Shown: positions 13,551 to 24,436 of the stretch, one piece after another
How the letters are laid out: each line of letters starts with the position of its first letter
Position numbering within the stretch: position 1 is the stretch's first letter
From: Physella acuta
Taxonomy: Eukaryota > Mollusca > Gastropoda > Physidae
NCBI RefSeq assembly: GCF_028476545.1
Contig: NW_026731929.1
Span: 129,001 to 193,000, forward strand
Length of the DNA: 64,000 nucleotides
Direction of reading: 5' to 3'
Position numbers and translations under genes: made by a program
The notes under the pieces: generated by a model
What the model was told of the DNA's origin: nothing
Databases searched by the model: none
Seen by the model: the letters and a program-made list of their open reading frames with translations, nothing else

Positions 13551-13830
13551 CTAATTGTAAAACAAAACCAATCGTAAATTACAAACATCAGAATTGCATT
13601 AAAGTGTTTAATTATAGTTAACTGTGTAAAAAATATTTTAATTATATATTTTATATTCATATAAAGAAAACCGGGATTTTCGTGAAATTTAGAAAGTTAT
13701 AAGTAAGTATAAAAATAATGAGTTAATTTCTGTTTAATGCTTTGTTTCTATTTCCTAACCACGGTGCTAAAGCTACTTTTTAATGTTAATTTCATATAGA
13801 TAAAGACCCAACATTAAGATAACCCTAGCA

Positions 13831-14019
13831 CAGGGGTCGGCAACCTGCGGCTCTTTTAATATCAAGATGCGGCTCTCCAGCTCCTTGCATAAATACTAAT
13901 AATCTTAATAAAAAAATAAAATATTTGAAATAAAAAAATGTTAATGGCTCTTTAAAACCAGGGAAATTTTGAAAATCGTAACTTTTGGCTCTTCCGCTTC
14001 AAAAGATTGCCGACCCCTG
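13831..14019 (+). mobile_element. hAT MITE, 189 bp, with 8-bp duplication
   Basis: The ends are CAGGGGTCGGCAACCTGCGG and TTGCCGACCCCTG. Both sides carry the duplication CCCTAGCA. It is the short derivative of the hAT family at 513 and 47997, here inside an SLC34 intron. Confidence 0.95.
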
Positions 14020-14689
14020 CCCTAGCACACTGTGGTTCTAATGACATCCTTAATTGTTCATTTCATAAATATAAATACTTAACTCCAGCATGACACAAAC
14101 TCAAAATTGAAATTATTAAAACTAGTTAAATTTGCTATGAAATTCATTTCAGGATAATACTATGTTGTTTTTTATAATTCTTTCTACATTGATTTTCTGG
14201 AAGAATGAAATGGGGGGGGGGGGGATTAAACCATCCAGTCAGTTGGTGAATGATCTCATCGATTATATTGATTTGTACCTGTTTGTTCGAATTGAAACGT
14301 TCAGAGTAACAGTGGTTGTTTCAGACCTTTTTCTCGAGAGGGGGGTGGCCTATAAAGATCCGGAGACGGGAGGGGGGACTATTGTCATAAACAAGTATAT
14401 ATTCAGAATATTCTCCATTTAAAAAATTCTATTTTGTCTGAGGGGTTGGGGCTAAGTGTGGGTTCTTGGACTTCTCCACCCACTTGACACAGGAAATGCC
14501 TGAAAGAAACTCTGCCCTTATGTCGCTGAATCTAACTCCGCCCATGCCTCGCTGAGCCTTTCCACCTCCCTCATGCGACACTGAGGCTGGCGGGCAGTGC
14601 TCTCTCTAGTGGGTAAAAGGTGGCCTGCAACGTGTATTTTGTGTGCGCAGCGTTCTCAAAGTCTTACAATACAACATGACTGCTCGTTC

Positions 14690-15095
14690 AAAAACTACTG
14701 CGTGGCTGATTTTTAAAAATCTACTGCGTGGCTGATCTTAAAAAATCTACTGCGTGGTTGATTAAAAAAAAAAATAGGGCGTGGCTGATTTTAAAAAACT
14801 ACTGCGTGGATGATGTTAAAAAAAACTACCGCGTGGCTTGCTTTTAAAAAACTACTGCGTGGCTGATTAAAATGAACTACTGCGTTGCTGATCTTTAAAA
14901 AATCTACTGCGTGGTTGATTAAAAAAAAATTACAGAGTGGCTGATCTTAAAAAAAACTACTGCGTGGCTGCTTTTAAAAAACTACTGCGTGGCTGATCTT
15001 AAAAAAAAATACTGCGTTGCTGATTTCTAAAAAACTACTGCGTGGATGATTTTAAAAAAAAACAAACTACTGCGTGGCTGATTTAAAAAAATAAA
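14690..15095. repeat. ~24-bp minisatellite (ACTACTGCGTGGCTGATTTT)
   Basis: About 16 diverged units, each with CTACTGCGTGGCTGAT followed by T and A runs of variable length. It lies immediately downstream (gene sense) of the 15166 exon. Confidence 0.9.
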
Positions 15096-15165
15096 CAAAT
15101 GCGTAGTTACGTAACCGTGCATCATAAAGACGCCATAGCAGTCGGGCCTTGCTCCCAGTACTCAC

Positions 15166-15345
15166 ATTCCTTGAAGCACGTCATCTTCTCCACGTCCCTC
15201 GTGTACAGCGTGCACGAGAAGTCCTCACCCACAAGCTCGTCCATGACGCTGACGTTGCTCACGGCGCAGCTGGAGAGGGAGAAGTTGTGGGAGCTGGAGC
15301 TGAAACAGCTGCTGACGCCGGAGCAGTCCAGGGTCTGGTTGAGGT
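15166..15345 (-). CDS. SLC34: SLC34 extracellular-loop exon
   Basis: The acceptor is CCACCAG and the donor is a perfect GTGAGT. Two starting bases complete an Asp codon from the exon at 15993, then 59 codons follow, and the last base begins the Cys codon of the terminal exon. The translation runs LNQTLDCSGVSSCFS to TLYTRDVEKMTCFKE. It holds three N-glycosylation sequons (NQT, NFS, NVS) and cysteines, as expected for the large glycosylated, disulfide-bonded loop between the two halves of SLC34. Confidence 0.9.
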
Positions 15346-15992
15346 CTGGTGGATATGGTGGAGTGGATAGGTGGATATAGATACGTGGTTACGGACAGTC
15401 AATATGATGGATTGGATAGGTCTAGGAATATATAGGCGGGTGGGTATGGATGAGTGGATATGTGGATGTAGATACGTAAATATGGATAGTAAATATAGAA
15501 GAGTGAATGGGTCTGTGAATAAATAGGTGGGTGGGTATGGATGTGTGGATAGGTGGATATAGAGATGTGGATATGGACAGTCATTATGGATTAGTGGATA
15601 GGCCTTAGATGTTATGAGTTTGTGGGTATGGATAAGTAGATGGAAATAAATGAATATGGACCTTGACGAGGATGGTAACCTACCCTTAACCTAACTCAGA
15701 TAACCTTGACCCCGAGGCTTACTTGTATTTAACCTACCTCAGACGGCCTTGACCGCGAGGTTTACCCACTCTACATCAGGCGATTTTGACCCCGAGGCTT
15801 ACCTATCTTTAACCTACCTCAGACGGCCTTGACCATGAGGAATACCCACCAGACGACCTTGACCCCTAGACTTACTCAACCTACCTCAGATGACCTTGAC
15901 TCAGATACTTATCCACCCTACATCAGACAACCTTGAACCCGAGGCTTACTTATCTTTAACATATATCAGACGACCTTGACCCCTAGACTCAC
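15346..15992 (-). repeat. SLC34 intron of degenerate tandem repeats
   Basis: At 15346-15660 are GGTGGATATAGATACGTGG-like units. At 15680-15990 are units of roughly 50 bp with CCTTGACCCCGAGGCTTACC and CCTACCTCAGACG. Almost the whole intron is low-complexity tandem sequence. Confidence 0.8.
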
Positions 15993-16152
15993 CTATCCTC
16001 TTCTTACAACAGTCGACCTCTGACCTCGTGCCCTGGAAAGCGTCACAGTCGACCTGTGTGACGAGCCTCTGGATGCTCCATGTCTTGTTACTCCAGGGCG
16101 TGCTCGTGCAGTCCTCGTGCCATGTCTGGTTCCGGCCCACGCATGCGCTAAG
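15993..16152 (-). CDS. SLC34: SLC34 extracellular-loop exon
   Basis: The acceptor is CTTCCGTCCGCAG and the donor GTGAGT. It starts in phase 0 and ends with one base of an Asp codon. It has 53 complete codons from LSACVGRNQTWHEDC to VDCDAFQGTRSEVDCCKKRI. It contains five cysteines and two sequons (NQT, NKT). The Trp/Cys-rich character corresponds to the SLCWTDG-NWT region of the vertebrate loop. Confidence 0.88.
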
Positions 16153-16837
16153 CTGCGGACGGAAGTGTAAACTTTTGTCACGTGAGCTGTTTACAATATC
16201 TGTACCTTACGGTTCAAGGGGCAAGAGAAGCAGAGTTCGCCAGTTTCTGTGTCTCCGGCATACGAAGATGTAGTGTGCAGGGGCGGCACTGTAGTTCCGC
16301 CAGACCCCGCAATGCGGGGGGGGGGGGGGGGGGGGAGAGAATGGGGGCCCAAAAATCCTGGCTAAATTATTTTTAAAAAATTTTTTTAAATAAAAAAAAT
16401 TTGGTGGAGGTCGAGTTATCTTTCTTCTACAGTTACAAACAAACACGATAGTCGGCAAACGTCTTTGAGAAAAATGCACAGACTATAGCTCGAGAGACAG
16501 CCAGACATATAGACAACTTCAAAGACGTAGCCTACCGTTCTTTTTAATGGCGTCGATTAGGAGAACAAAAAAGCATTGTTATATTGTTTACATTATTAAA
16601 ATACATATCTATGATTGTGTGTTTAAACTACTGGCCTAAATTCTACAAAAAATATAATTATTTAATTCGATCTCATACATTTATAATTGCGTTCATTTTT
16701 ACTTTAACAACTGTATCCATAAACTTGTAAAAGTTTAAGTTATCTCCCTTCAGCGAAGCATCTGAAATTTGACTGTGCCGGCACGCTTTGAAATCGGGCT
16801 GGGGAAATATTGCGGCGACTATCCTGGTCTTCTAGAC

Positions 16838-17064
16838 CAGGGGTCTCCAAACTACGGCCCGCGGGCCGGATGCGGCCCGCGAGGTCCTCTCATCCGGCCC
16901 GCGGAGATATTTTTGTCCACGAAAAAAACATTTGTCGATGATGGCTGAGGAACTTTGTCCAGAAAAATCAAAGACATGTCTGGACATGTCTGGAACTAAC
17001 TGGCCCCCGAACTGAAAATTGATAGTTAATGCGGCCCTCGGACTGAAAAGTTTGGAGACCCCTG
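16838..17064 (+). mobile_element. hAT MITE (Zaphod-like), 227 bp
   Basis: The ends are CAGGGGTCTCCAAACTACGG and TTTGGAGACCCCTG, with a GGCCCGCGGGCC-type palindrome just inside. The duplication TTCTAGAC is perfect on both sides. It is nested in the larger hAT element. Confidence 0.95.
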
Positions 17065-17998
17065 TTCTAGACGACCGGAAAAAGTCAGCGATATTGATGT
17101 AGATGTTTATCGGCGCTTTCTTGTCCCCTTCCAATGAACCTTCCCAACTCTCCCCCCCCCCTCACCCCTACCCCTCACCTCTACCCCTCACCACACCCTT
17201 ACTCTTACAATAAGATGTAATGCATAGATTAACGAACCGTCTATGAACTACTGAACTGTAAACTGACCACTTCTGCACATTTTGATAAAGACACTAGTCA
17301 GTAGTTGTTCATTTGCCTGATGAACAGGGGCGGAACTACAGTCCCGCCAGACCCCCGCAACCCGCAATGCGCGGGGGGGGGGGGGGGTGCAGGCCGTTTA
17401 GGGGCCCACGGCTGACCAAAATTAATATTTTTTTAAATTTTGAATTTAATTTTCGTGCATTTTTGCCTTAATATTTGGTTTGTAAAAGAAAAACACTGTA
17501 GCTGCGGTACCACGCTCTTCCGCAAAAGATAAAATCCATTACACAAACTACAGTGTAAAATTTTGAAGGACTTCTTTGACTCGTCAAGGCCGAGTTCTAT
17601 TTCCCTACAATCAAACACACGCTGTCGCCGGCAAAATTCTTTTTAATAAACAACAAAGTCCATAGAACGAGAAGCCGCTACATATAAAGTGGGCTTTCAT
17701 AATGCGCGGTTCTTCTTTGCGGCATTGGTAAGGGACCCGAAATCCATTTTTCAATGTTAATATGTGTTTGTGATAGTGGTTGAATTTGTATCCTGTACTA
17801 TCTTGCATCCTACAAATAATTTTAAAAAAAATATAATACTAGAAACTTCAGTTTTAAATACGTTTACTTGTTTTTACTTTTACAAGAAATATCATAGTAA
17901 ACTTGTAAAGCCTATACTTGGAATAATCTCCCCTGAGTGAGTTTTACAATGGATGTATTATGTAATCCATATATATATATCCATTGTATGTACAATGG

Positions 17999-18324
<326 letters not shown>

Positions 18325-18379
18325 GCCCCAAAAAAAATTCTGCGGGGGGGGGGCTTTTTTTCTAGTTCCGCCACTGATA

Positions 18380-18500
18380 GTGTGGTCAGCACCTGGCCGA
18401 TTTATTTCCCTAAAGTGAGTTGGGTATGACACCTGAACTGGGTGGGTTCCAAGAATTTCTATTTTCTTGAACCCGGATTCGAACAAAGGCGGCTGGACAT
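18380..18500 (-). mobile_element. Possible SINE relic
   Basis: Contains GGTCAGCACC, AACTGGGTGGGTTCC and a tRNA-like CCGGATTCGAAC word. A related piece (GGTCAGTAC...AGAGCTGGGTGAACTC) lies at 59785-59860. The pattern resembles a worn tRNA-derived repeat, but I cannot delimit it. Confidence 0.3.
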
Positions 18501-18565
18501 AGTGTTAAAGCAGATGAAATCTACTTCATCTCTCCCATGCCTTTGGGCACGAACAGGAAAAGACG

Positions 18566-18616
18566 AACATGATGTTGATGTTGTTGTTGATGATGATGAT
18601 GATGATGTTTATTATT

Positions 18617-18647
<31 letters not shown>

Positions 18648-18662
18648 CAATGACGATGATGA
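18566..18662. repeat. (GAT)n microsatellite
   Basis: Trinucleotide GAT/GTT repeats just downstream (gene sense) of the 18684 exon. Confidence 0.9.
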
Positions 18663-18683
18663 ATAACCTTCTACTGATCGTAC

Positions 18684-18869
18684 CTCCTGACAGAAGCCAG
18701 TCTTCTGCGCATGCGTGTAGTTGACCGCAGTCTTGAACACCTTCGACTTTTTGGTCTCACAGCACTGTGCAGGTGTCTTCTTGTCACAGCACACCTTCAT
18801 GATGGCGCGGTCGTAGTCAAAGTCAGGATCCGTGCCGTCTGCAATCTTGTTGATGGCGTTCTTGTCGAT
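18684..18869 (-). CDS. SLC34: SLC34 extracellular-loop exon
   Basis: The acceptor is CCCCACTTTTAG and the donor GTACGA, in phase 0 at both ends, giving exactly 62 codons. It starts IDKNAINKIADGTDPDFDYD, which lines up with the vertebrate QLDKSVINQIA segment that follows the conserved KPFTKLIVQ. Five cysteines (VCCDKK, QCCETK, GFCQE) and one sequon (NYT) follow. It joins in phase to the exons at 19880 and 15993. Confidence 0.92.
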
Positions 18870-18953
18870 CTAAAAGTGGGGTGGAGCGCATTAGCACTGT
18901 TAAATTACGGAACTTATAACACATGATAACACTTTACAGACTATTGCTAACTC

Positions 18954-19026
18954 GTCCCCGTAGCGCAGGGGATAGCGCGCTGGACTTCTAATCCAGAGGT
19001 CGCGGGTTCGAATCCCGCCGGGGATG
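18954..19026 (+). tRNA. tRNA-Arg (anticodon TCT)
   Basis: A complete cloverleaf with no intron. The acceptor stem is GTCCCCG/CGGGGAT (first pair G-T), with a D arm at TAGCGCAGGGGATAGCGC, an anticodon stem CTGGA/TCCAG with loop CTTCTAA (TCT at 18987-18989), a variable loop AGGTC and a T arm GCGGGTTCGAATCCCGC. The discriminator is G, and a TTTT run follows at 19028. The A box (TAGCGCAGGGG) and B box (GGTTCGAATCC) are good. It lies antisense inside an SLC34 intron and looks functional. Confidence 0.96.
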
Positions 19027-19289
19027 ATTTTCTTTTTGTTGTTGTGAAGGGGGCGAGTTAATTTGCCTCCACACGTTTAAATGTTAATGAAAGAATTATA
19101 TGAGTATTCTGTGCAATAATTTATCCAATGACGGGGGCAGTATATTTAATTTGTTTCAACTAACCCTAACCCTCTTAAAATAAAAGAAAATTTCTTCATC
19201 GTAATGATTCGAAATTGCTACTGTCATTGTGAGGGCTGGGCAAGGGAGCATCTTCAGTTCATCGACAGGGATCTACAGTATATCGTCAG

Positions 19290-19795
19290 TACATATTTAA
19301 TATATCTTCAGTGCATCTACGGCACATGTAAACCACACCTACAGCACACATACTTTACACGTACAGCACACCTACAGAAATATTGAGTACATCTACAGTA
19401 AACCTACAGTACACATACAGTACACCTACCGTACACCTACAGTACACCTACCGTACACCTACAGTACACCTACAGTACACCTACAGTAAATATTGAGTAC
19501 ATCTACAGTAAACCTACAGTACACCTACCGTACACCTACAGTACACCTACAGTACACCTACAGTACACCTACAGTACACCTACCGTACACCTACAGCACA
19601 CCTACAGTACACCTACAGTACACCTACCGTACACCTACAGTACACCTACAGTACACCTACAGTACACCTACCGTACACCTACAGAACACCTACAGTACAC
19701 CTACAGTACACCTACAGTACACCTACAGTACACCTACCGTACACCTACAGTACACCTACAGTACACCTACCGTACACCTCCACTCCAGTGTACCT
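19290..19795. repeat. 11-bp minisatellite (CCTACAGTACA)n
   Basis: About 35-40 units, with a common CCTACCGTACA variant. Three units equal 11 codons, which keeps a Thr/Tyr-rich false frame open. It lies within the SLC34 intron beside the tRNA. Confidence 0.92.
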
Positions 19796-19879
19796 TCGGT
19801 GCAACTAAAGTGATCAACAGTACATATATAATACATTCTCACTCTAAAGTGCATCTTCAGTGCATCAACAGTGCACTAC

Positions 19880-19998
19880 CTGGATAATCAGTTTGGTGAA
19901 GGGCTCTGTTATGACCTTGAGAATGTCCTTGTCGGCACCTTTGTCTGCGACCAGGGGCAGCGAGTCCACGATGGCATTGATCAGGTGATACAGGTAAC
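19880..19998 (-). CDS. SLC34: SLC34 exon, start of the central loop
   Basis: The acceptor is CACAG and the donor GTAGTG. Two bases complete a Gly codon, then 39 codons: YLYHLINAIVDSLPL, then ILKVITEPFTKLIIQ. This matches the vertebrate SLC34 stretch GYLYHL ... LLKVITKPFTKLIVQ, which links the end of the first transport half to the extracellular loop. The acceptor and the first 17 exon bases form the first unit of the 25-bp minisatellite at 19982-21456. The preceding exon (first QSSS repeat) was not found in the rest of the window. Confidence 0.93.
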
Positions 19999-21456
19999 CT
20001 GTGGGTCAGGTGATACAGGTAACCTGTGGGTCAGGTGATACAGGTAACCTGTGGGTCAGGTGATACAGGTAACCTGTGGGTCAGGTGATACAGGTAACCT
20101 GTGGGTTAGGTGATACAGGTAACCTGTGGGTCAGGTGATACAGGTAACCTGTGGGTCAGGTGATACAGGTAACCTGTGGGTCAGGTGATACAGGTAACCT
20201 GTGGGTCAGGTGATACAGGTAACCTGTGGGTCAGGTGATACAGGTAACCTGTGGGTCAGGTGATACAGGTAACCTGTGGGTTAGGTGATACAGGTAACCT
20301 GTGGGTCAGGTGATACAGGTAACCGGTGGGTCAGGTGATACAGGTAACCTGTGGGTCAGGTGATACAGGTAACCTGTGGGTCAGGTGATACAGGTAACCT
20401 GTGGGTCAGGTGATACAGGTAACCTGTGGATCAGGTGATACGGGTAACCTGTGGGTCAGGTGATACAGGTAACCTGTGGGTCAGGTGATACAGGTAACCT
20501 GTGGGTCAGGTGATACGGGTAACCTGTGGGTCAGGTGATACAGGTAACCTGTGGGTCAGGTGATACAGGTAACCTGTGGGTCAGGTGATACAGGTAACCT
20601 GTGGGTCAGGTGATACAGGTAACCTGTGGGTCAGGTGATACAGGTAACCTGTGGGTCAGGTGATACAGGTAACCTGTGGGTCAGGTGATACAGGTAACCT
20701 GTGGGTCAGGTGATACAGGTAACCTGTGGATCAGGTGATACGGGTAACCTGTGGGTCAGGTGATACAGGTAACCTGTGGGTCAGGTGATACAGGTAACCT
20801 GTGGGTCAGGTGATACGGGTAACCTGTGGGTCAGGTGATACAGGTAACCTGTGGGTCAGGTGATACAGGTAACCTGTGGGTCAGGTGATACAGGTAACCT
20901 GTGGGTCAGGTGATACAGGTAACCTGTGGGTCAGGTGATACAGGTAACCTGTGGGTCAGGTGATACAGGTAACCTGTGGGTCAGGTGATACAGGTAACCT
21001 GTGGGTCAGGTGATACAGGTAACCTGTGGGTCAGGTGATACAGGTAACCTGTGGGTCAGGTGATACAGGTAACCTGTGGGTCAGGTGATACAGGTAACCT
21101 GTGGATCAGGTGATACGGGTAACCTGTGGGTCAGGTGATACAGGTAACCTGTGGGTCAGGTGATACAGGTAACCTGTGGGTCAGGTGATACGGGTAACCT
21201 GTGGGTCAGGTGATACAGGTAACCTGTGGGTCAGGTGATACAGGTAACCTGTGGGTCAGGTGATACGGGTAACCTGTGGGTCAGGTGATACAGGTAACCT
21301 GTGGGTCAGGTGATACAGGTAACCTGTGGGTCAGGTGATACAGGTAACCTGTGGGTCAGGTGATACAGGTAACCTGTGGGTCAGGTGATACAGGTAAGCT
21401 GTGGGTCAGGTGATACAGGTAACCTGTGGGTCAGGTGATACAGGTAACCTGTGGAC
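19982..21456. repeat. 25-bp minisatellite seeded from an SLC34 splice acceptor, ~59 units
   Basis: The unit is CAGGTGATACAGGTAACCTG followed by TGGGT, nearly uniform. A variant pair (GTGGATCAGG then ATACGGGTAA) recurs at 20426, 20726 and 21101, which are exactly 12 and 15 units apart, showing higher-order amplification. The first unit overlaps the start of the 19880-19998 exon. On the minus strand every unit contains the acceptor CACAG and the exon's first bases. CAGGTAACCTG is itself palindromic. Confidence 0.97.
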
Positions 21457-21479
21457 CAGTTTTAGAATTTGGTCTCACA

Positions 21480-21864
21480 ATTGGTAGCAGTAAAAATATG
21501 CTTTAATCATTTCATACCCGAAAATGTCCATCTTTAATTCAAGTTATCAGGAAACAGTCTTTGTTTTTTGTTTAAAGTGAAAAAATGAAATTTAAGAAAA
21601 ATTAATTAGAGCATAGATAAATGTTTTTTTTTTAAATAAAATAAAAAAAATGCTTCATAAAAAAGTAAACCCGGAAATATTGGTTTAATGTGGGATTATA
21701 ATTTTTTGACAGCTTTAAAATCTAACAGGAGAGTAATAAAATGAAAGAATGAATAATATAGGGAAGTAATTTGTTTTACTTTAAAAAAATAATATAATAT
21801 ATAGTTCAATTCTGTTTTTTTTTCTGTGTTTTTTTTTTCTTTTACATAATTGAATTAATACATA
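21480..21864. other. AT-rich, no gene recognised
   Basis: Low-complexity A/T-rich sequence with poly(A) and poly(T) runs. No exon or RNA gene seen. Confidence 0.5.
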
Positions 21865-22282
21865 CGAGCCGACCCGCGGCGTATCATACGCCGTTATTTA
21901 GTTGTTTTATTTTCTACTTTTCAGTAATTCATAATTTGTGAATTCGACAGTACCAATCCTGCCACTGAAAATATTTGCTTTAAAACACTAAAACCCTCCT
22001 TTCCCCCAACCCCTACCCCCCCCCCCTCCCCCACCCCCGTGAAAGCAGCCTCCATTTAGTTACCTCCCCTAAGTATAAAATAGTTTTAAACTAAATTATC
22101 TGCCCCTAATAGCCGTCACTAAACCCGGCTCTACGATGTAAACATTTAGCGTGAACTACAGCTCACCAAACCATGTGGGTGTGGGGGTGGATGCGATATG
22201 CCTAGAGAGTAAAAGAGGGGACTGCAAGGCGCGCTTGCAGCTTGTTTTCTAAGATCTCCCAGAAGAGAATTATATATATAGA
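21865..22282 (-). mobile_element. Non-autonomous Helitron, ~418 bp
   Basis: On the minus strand it starts TCTATATATATAATTCTCTT after an A. It ends with a hairpin (GGCGTATGATACGCC), then GCGGGTCGGCTCG followed by T. A-T flanks, a TC start and a 3' hairpin about ten bases from the end are Helitron features. The final CTCG is one change from the usual CTAG. There is no coding capacity. The same 5' end occurs at 63724. Confidence 0.8.
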
Positions 22283-22404
22283 TATATATACAAAATAAAT
22301 AGATAGTTGTAAAGACCATTTTTAACAGGTCCCTTTTTTAGGAGAGGTACATTTGCAGGTGGGGGGAGGGGTGTTTGTATTTATGAGAGTCAGAGAAAAT
22401 ATGA

Positions 22405-22710
22405 CTAAATTTTTTCCTCTTGGTCGCTGCTTTTCTCTTCCTTGTCGTAAGTGATTCTTATTTTCTTCTCTGGTGTGATGCTGAATAAAACTGAGTAGTA
22501 ATTGGTACCATCCCCCGTTTCAGAGTGTATTTCCTCGCAGTGACTGTCCCATGCATCTTCTGAAAGGAAACATGTTTCACAGATGGTGCATTGGAAAGTT
22601 TCAGTCTCTGTGTGTGCTTCTGCGTGGTGTGTGATTGCTTGTTCGCGTGTAATCTGTATATTGCATAATCCGCAATAATCCGGGTGTTGTTTGTAATGTT
22701 TAACATACAC
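22405..22710 (-). pseudogene. C2H2 finger end of a LINE ORF1
   Basis: About 100 codons with two fingers (CGLC...HHAEAH and CTIC...HCEEIH), then a tail (YYSVLFSITPEKKIRITY) resembling the tail of copy A (NQIFYILNPDRSISYIY). On the minus strand it directly follows an RT fragment in another frame, an abnormal order that implies a chimera. Confidence 0.7.
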
Positions 22711-22724
22711 TTAGATCTGTCAGT

Positions 22725-22927
22725 GTCGGGTTTGGGGATTAGGGTGATATATGCTCTATTAAAATCAGTCGCGCTAAAGCCCCTGTCATGTATGTCTTTA
22801 AAGGCTGCATTTAAAAGAGGTAGTAGGTCATTTTTAAAAGCTTGGTAAAATTCATTTGTTAGTCCTTTAGGTCCGGGGCTTTTATTTGGTTTTAAAGTGT
22901 CAATAGTTTTCCTTAACTCGTCCTCCG

Positions 22928-22935
<8 letters not shown>
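22725..22935 (-). pseudogene. LINE reverse-transcriptase N-terminal fragment
   Basis: The translation contains TLKPNKSPGPKGLTNEFYQA and AYITLIPKPDTD. These are the motifs that open LINE RT domains of the L1/Tx1 type (NKSPG-DGL-EFY and LIPK). It begins at the edge of an (AT)n array (22930-22995) and stops before the catalytic motifs. It is the only RT sequence of a LINE in the window. Confidence 0.85.
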
Positions 22936-22999
<64 letters not shown>

Positions 23000-23019
23000 A
23001 TAATCGATTAAACATTTTT

Positions 23020-24120
23020 TCAACATAATGTCATGTGTGTAAGTGCTTTAGTGTGTTTTTTTTTTATGTCTCAGATTTGTAATTTTTCTCAGCGAGCCTT
23101 TACGTTGTCCCTAAGGCCTCCGCTGTTCTATTACTTTGTTCATCATACGACACATGAGGGCTGGTGTAGGTTTACATTTTCAACTATCCTATTACCACTC
23201 ATACTTAATATACATATAAATATACATAAATATATACATAGTTTTACGGGTATGTTCTGAAAGAGAAAGAGGTTTATTTTTTTTTGGGGGGGGGGGGGGG
23301 GTGTGGGGCGATAATCAAACCCGCAAAAGAGGGGGGGGGGGGTTATGGGGCGGTTTAATCCAGCAAACAAGGGTATAACTTTTTCAATTATCCTATTATT
23401 ACTCAAACTTAATACACATATAAATATACATAAGTATATACATCGTGTTACGGGTACAACCTGAAAGAGATGGTGACTTATTTTTAGGGGGGGGGGAGTT
23501 TAGGTCGGTCTAATCACACAAGAAGGGGGGGGGGGAGTTTACAACAGAATGTCTCTGTGGAAAATTATTTGGGTTTCGGTGGCGTAAAGGGTTTCCTGAA
23601 ATAGAACATGTAATTTTAGCGGGGTAGGGCATGAAGTGTTATATACAGAAAAGAAGCATCATTCGCTCTGTTCATTTAAACCTAATACCTACAACAGTCC
23701 TCAATTTTTTTTTTTTTAATTCAAAAAAACAATTATACAATACACAAAGTTAACTAAAGGGGAGCAACACATTATTCCCAGTATTATCCACAGAAGGATT
23801 TAATTCTAAAATGATAACAAAAACAAACCCTGAAAATAAGTAGGCCTACATTTCTTTAGGAAAAAAGCAAGGAACTTCCTTTAACTTTCAACCTATATTA
23901 TGTAGAAAATCCTATTGCAAAAAAAAAAAAAAAAACACAATATCAAACTCTAATAAGATAACTAAAGGGGAACAACACAATATTTCCAGTGTTATCAACT
24001 GAAAGATTCAATTCTTAAATTGATAACCAAATCTTAATTTTATGTACATTTCTTTAGTAAGAGACAATATAGAAGCTTCACGCAAATAGTGAAGTTTTAA
24101 TAGATGGAATAACACTCCTG
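23020..24120. repeat. Two unrelated direct duplications, no gene
   Basis: The block at about 23185-23300 recurs at 23385-23500 (words CTTAATACACATATAAATATAC and GTTACGGGTA, each followed by a long G-run). The block at about 23740-23865 recurs at 23955-24060 (words TAACTAAAGGGGA and ACATTTCTTTAG). I see no coding sequence. Confidence 0.65.
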
Positions 24121-24122
24121 GA

Positions 24123-24436
24123 GCGATGCATGAAGAATTTTGTCGGTATTAATATTAAAAGTGGTTGATATAAGTAATTTCTTATTATTAGATTAACAAC
24201 TAACAATTTTTAGGAGTTGTAATTAACATTTTGATAACTATCACCAAAAGTTTTAATACATTTTTTTGTATTTTAATTTTCTATAATTTATACTAACGTT
24301 TGTTTACTTGTTTTTGCTTAAAAATATAAGTATTTTTTTTTCCATTTCTTTTTATCGTTTAATTTTATTATTACCTCCCTTGAAAAGAACTCAATATTCG
24401 TTTTCTCCCTTAACAAAAAAGTTTCACGCACGAGAA
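24123..24436 (-). repeat. 'Arm' repeat, inverted, left arm of a foldback
   Basis: Reverse complement of the arm at 27371-27689, including shared sequence (GCGATGCATGAAGA) beyond the usual TTAATACC end. It joins LINE copy B at a short GAGAAAGACAG-like homology. Confidence 0.85.

Larger units (their letters stand above)
13551..15165 (-). other. SLC34 intron
   Basis: An intron between the terminal exon and the exon at 15166, with donor GTGAGT and acceptor TTAG. It contains a hAT MITE (13831-14019), a G-rich stretch at 14212-14372 and a minisatellite (14690-15095). Confidence 0.85.

Noticed and set aside
19982-21456. Regular short repeat that could be mistaken for a CRISPR array.
   Set aside because: Units are contiguous with no unique spacers, the context is a eukaryotic intron, and the origin from an exon edge is visible.
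22137-22260. GC-rich patch considered as an exon.
   Set aside because: It lies inside the non-autonomous Helitron and recurs at 63.75 kb.
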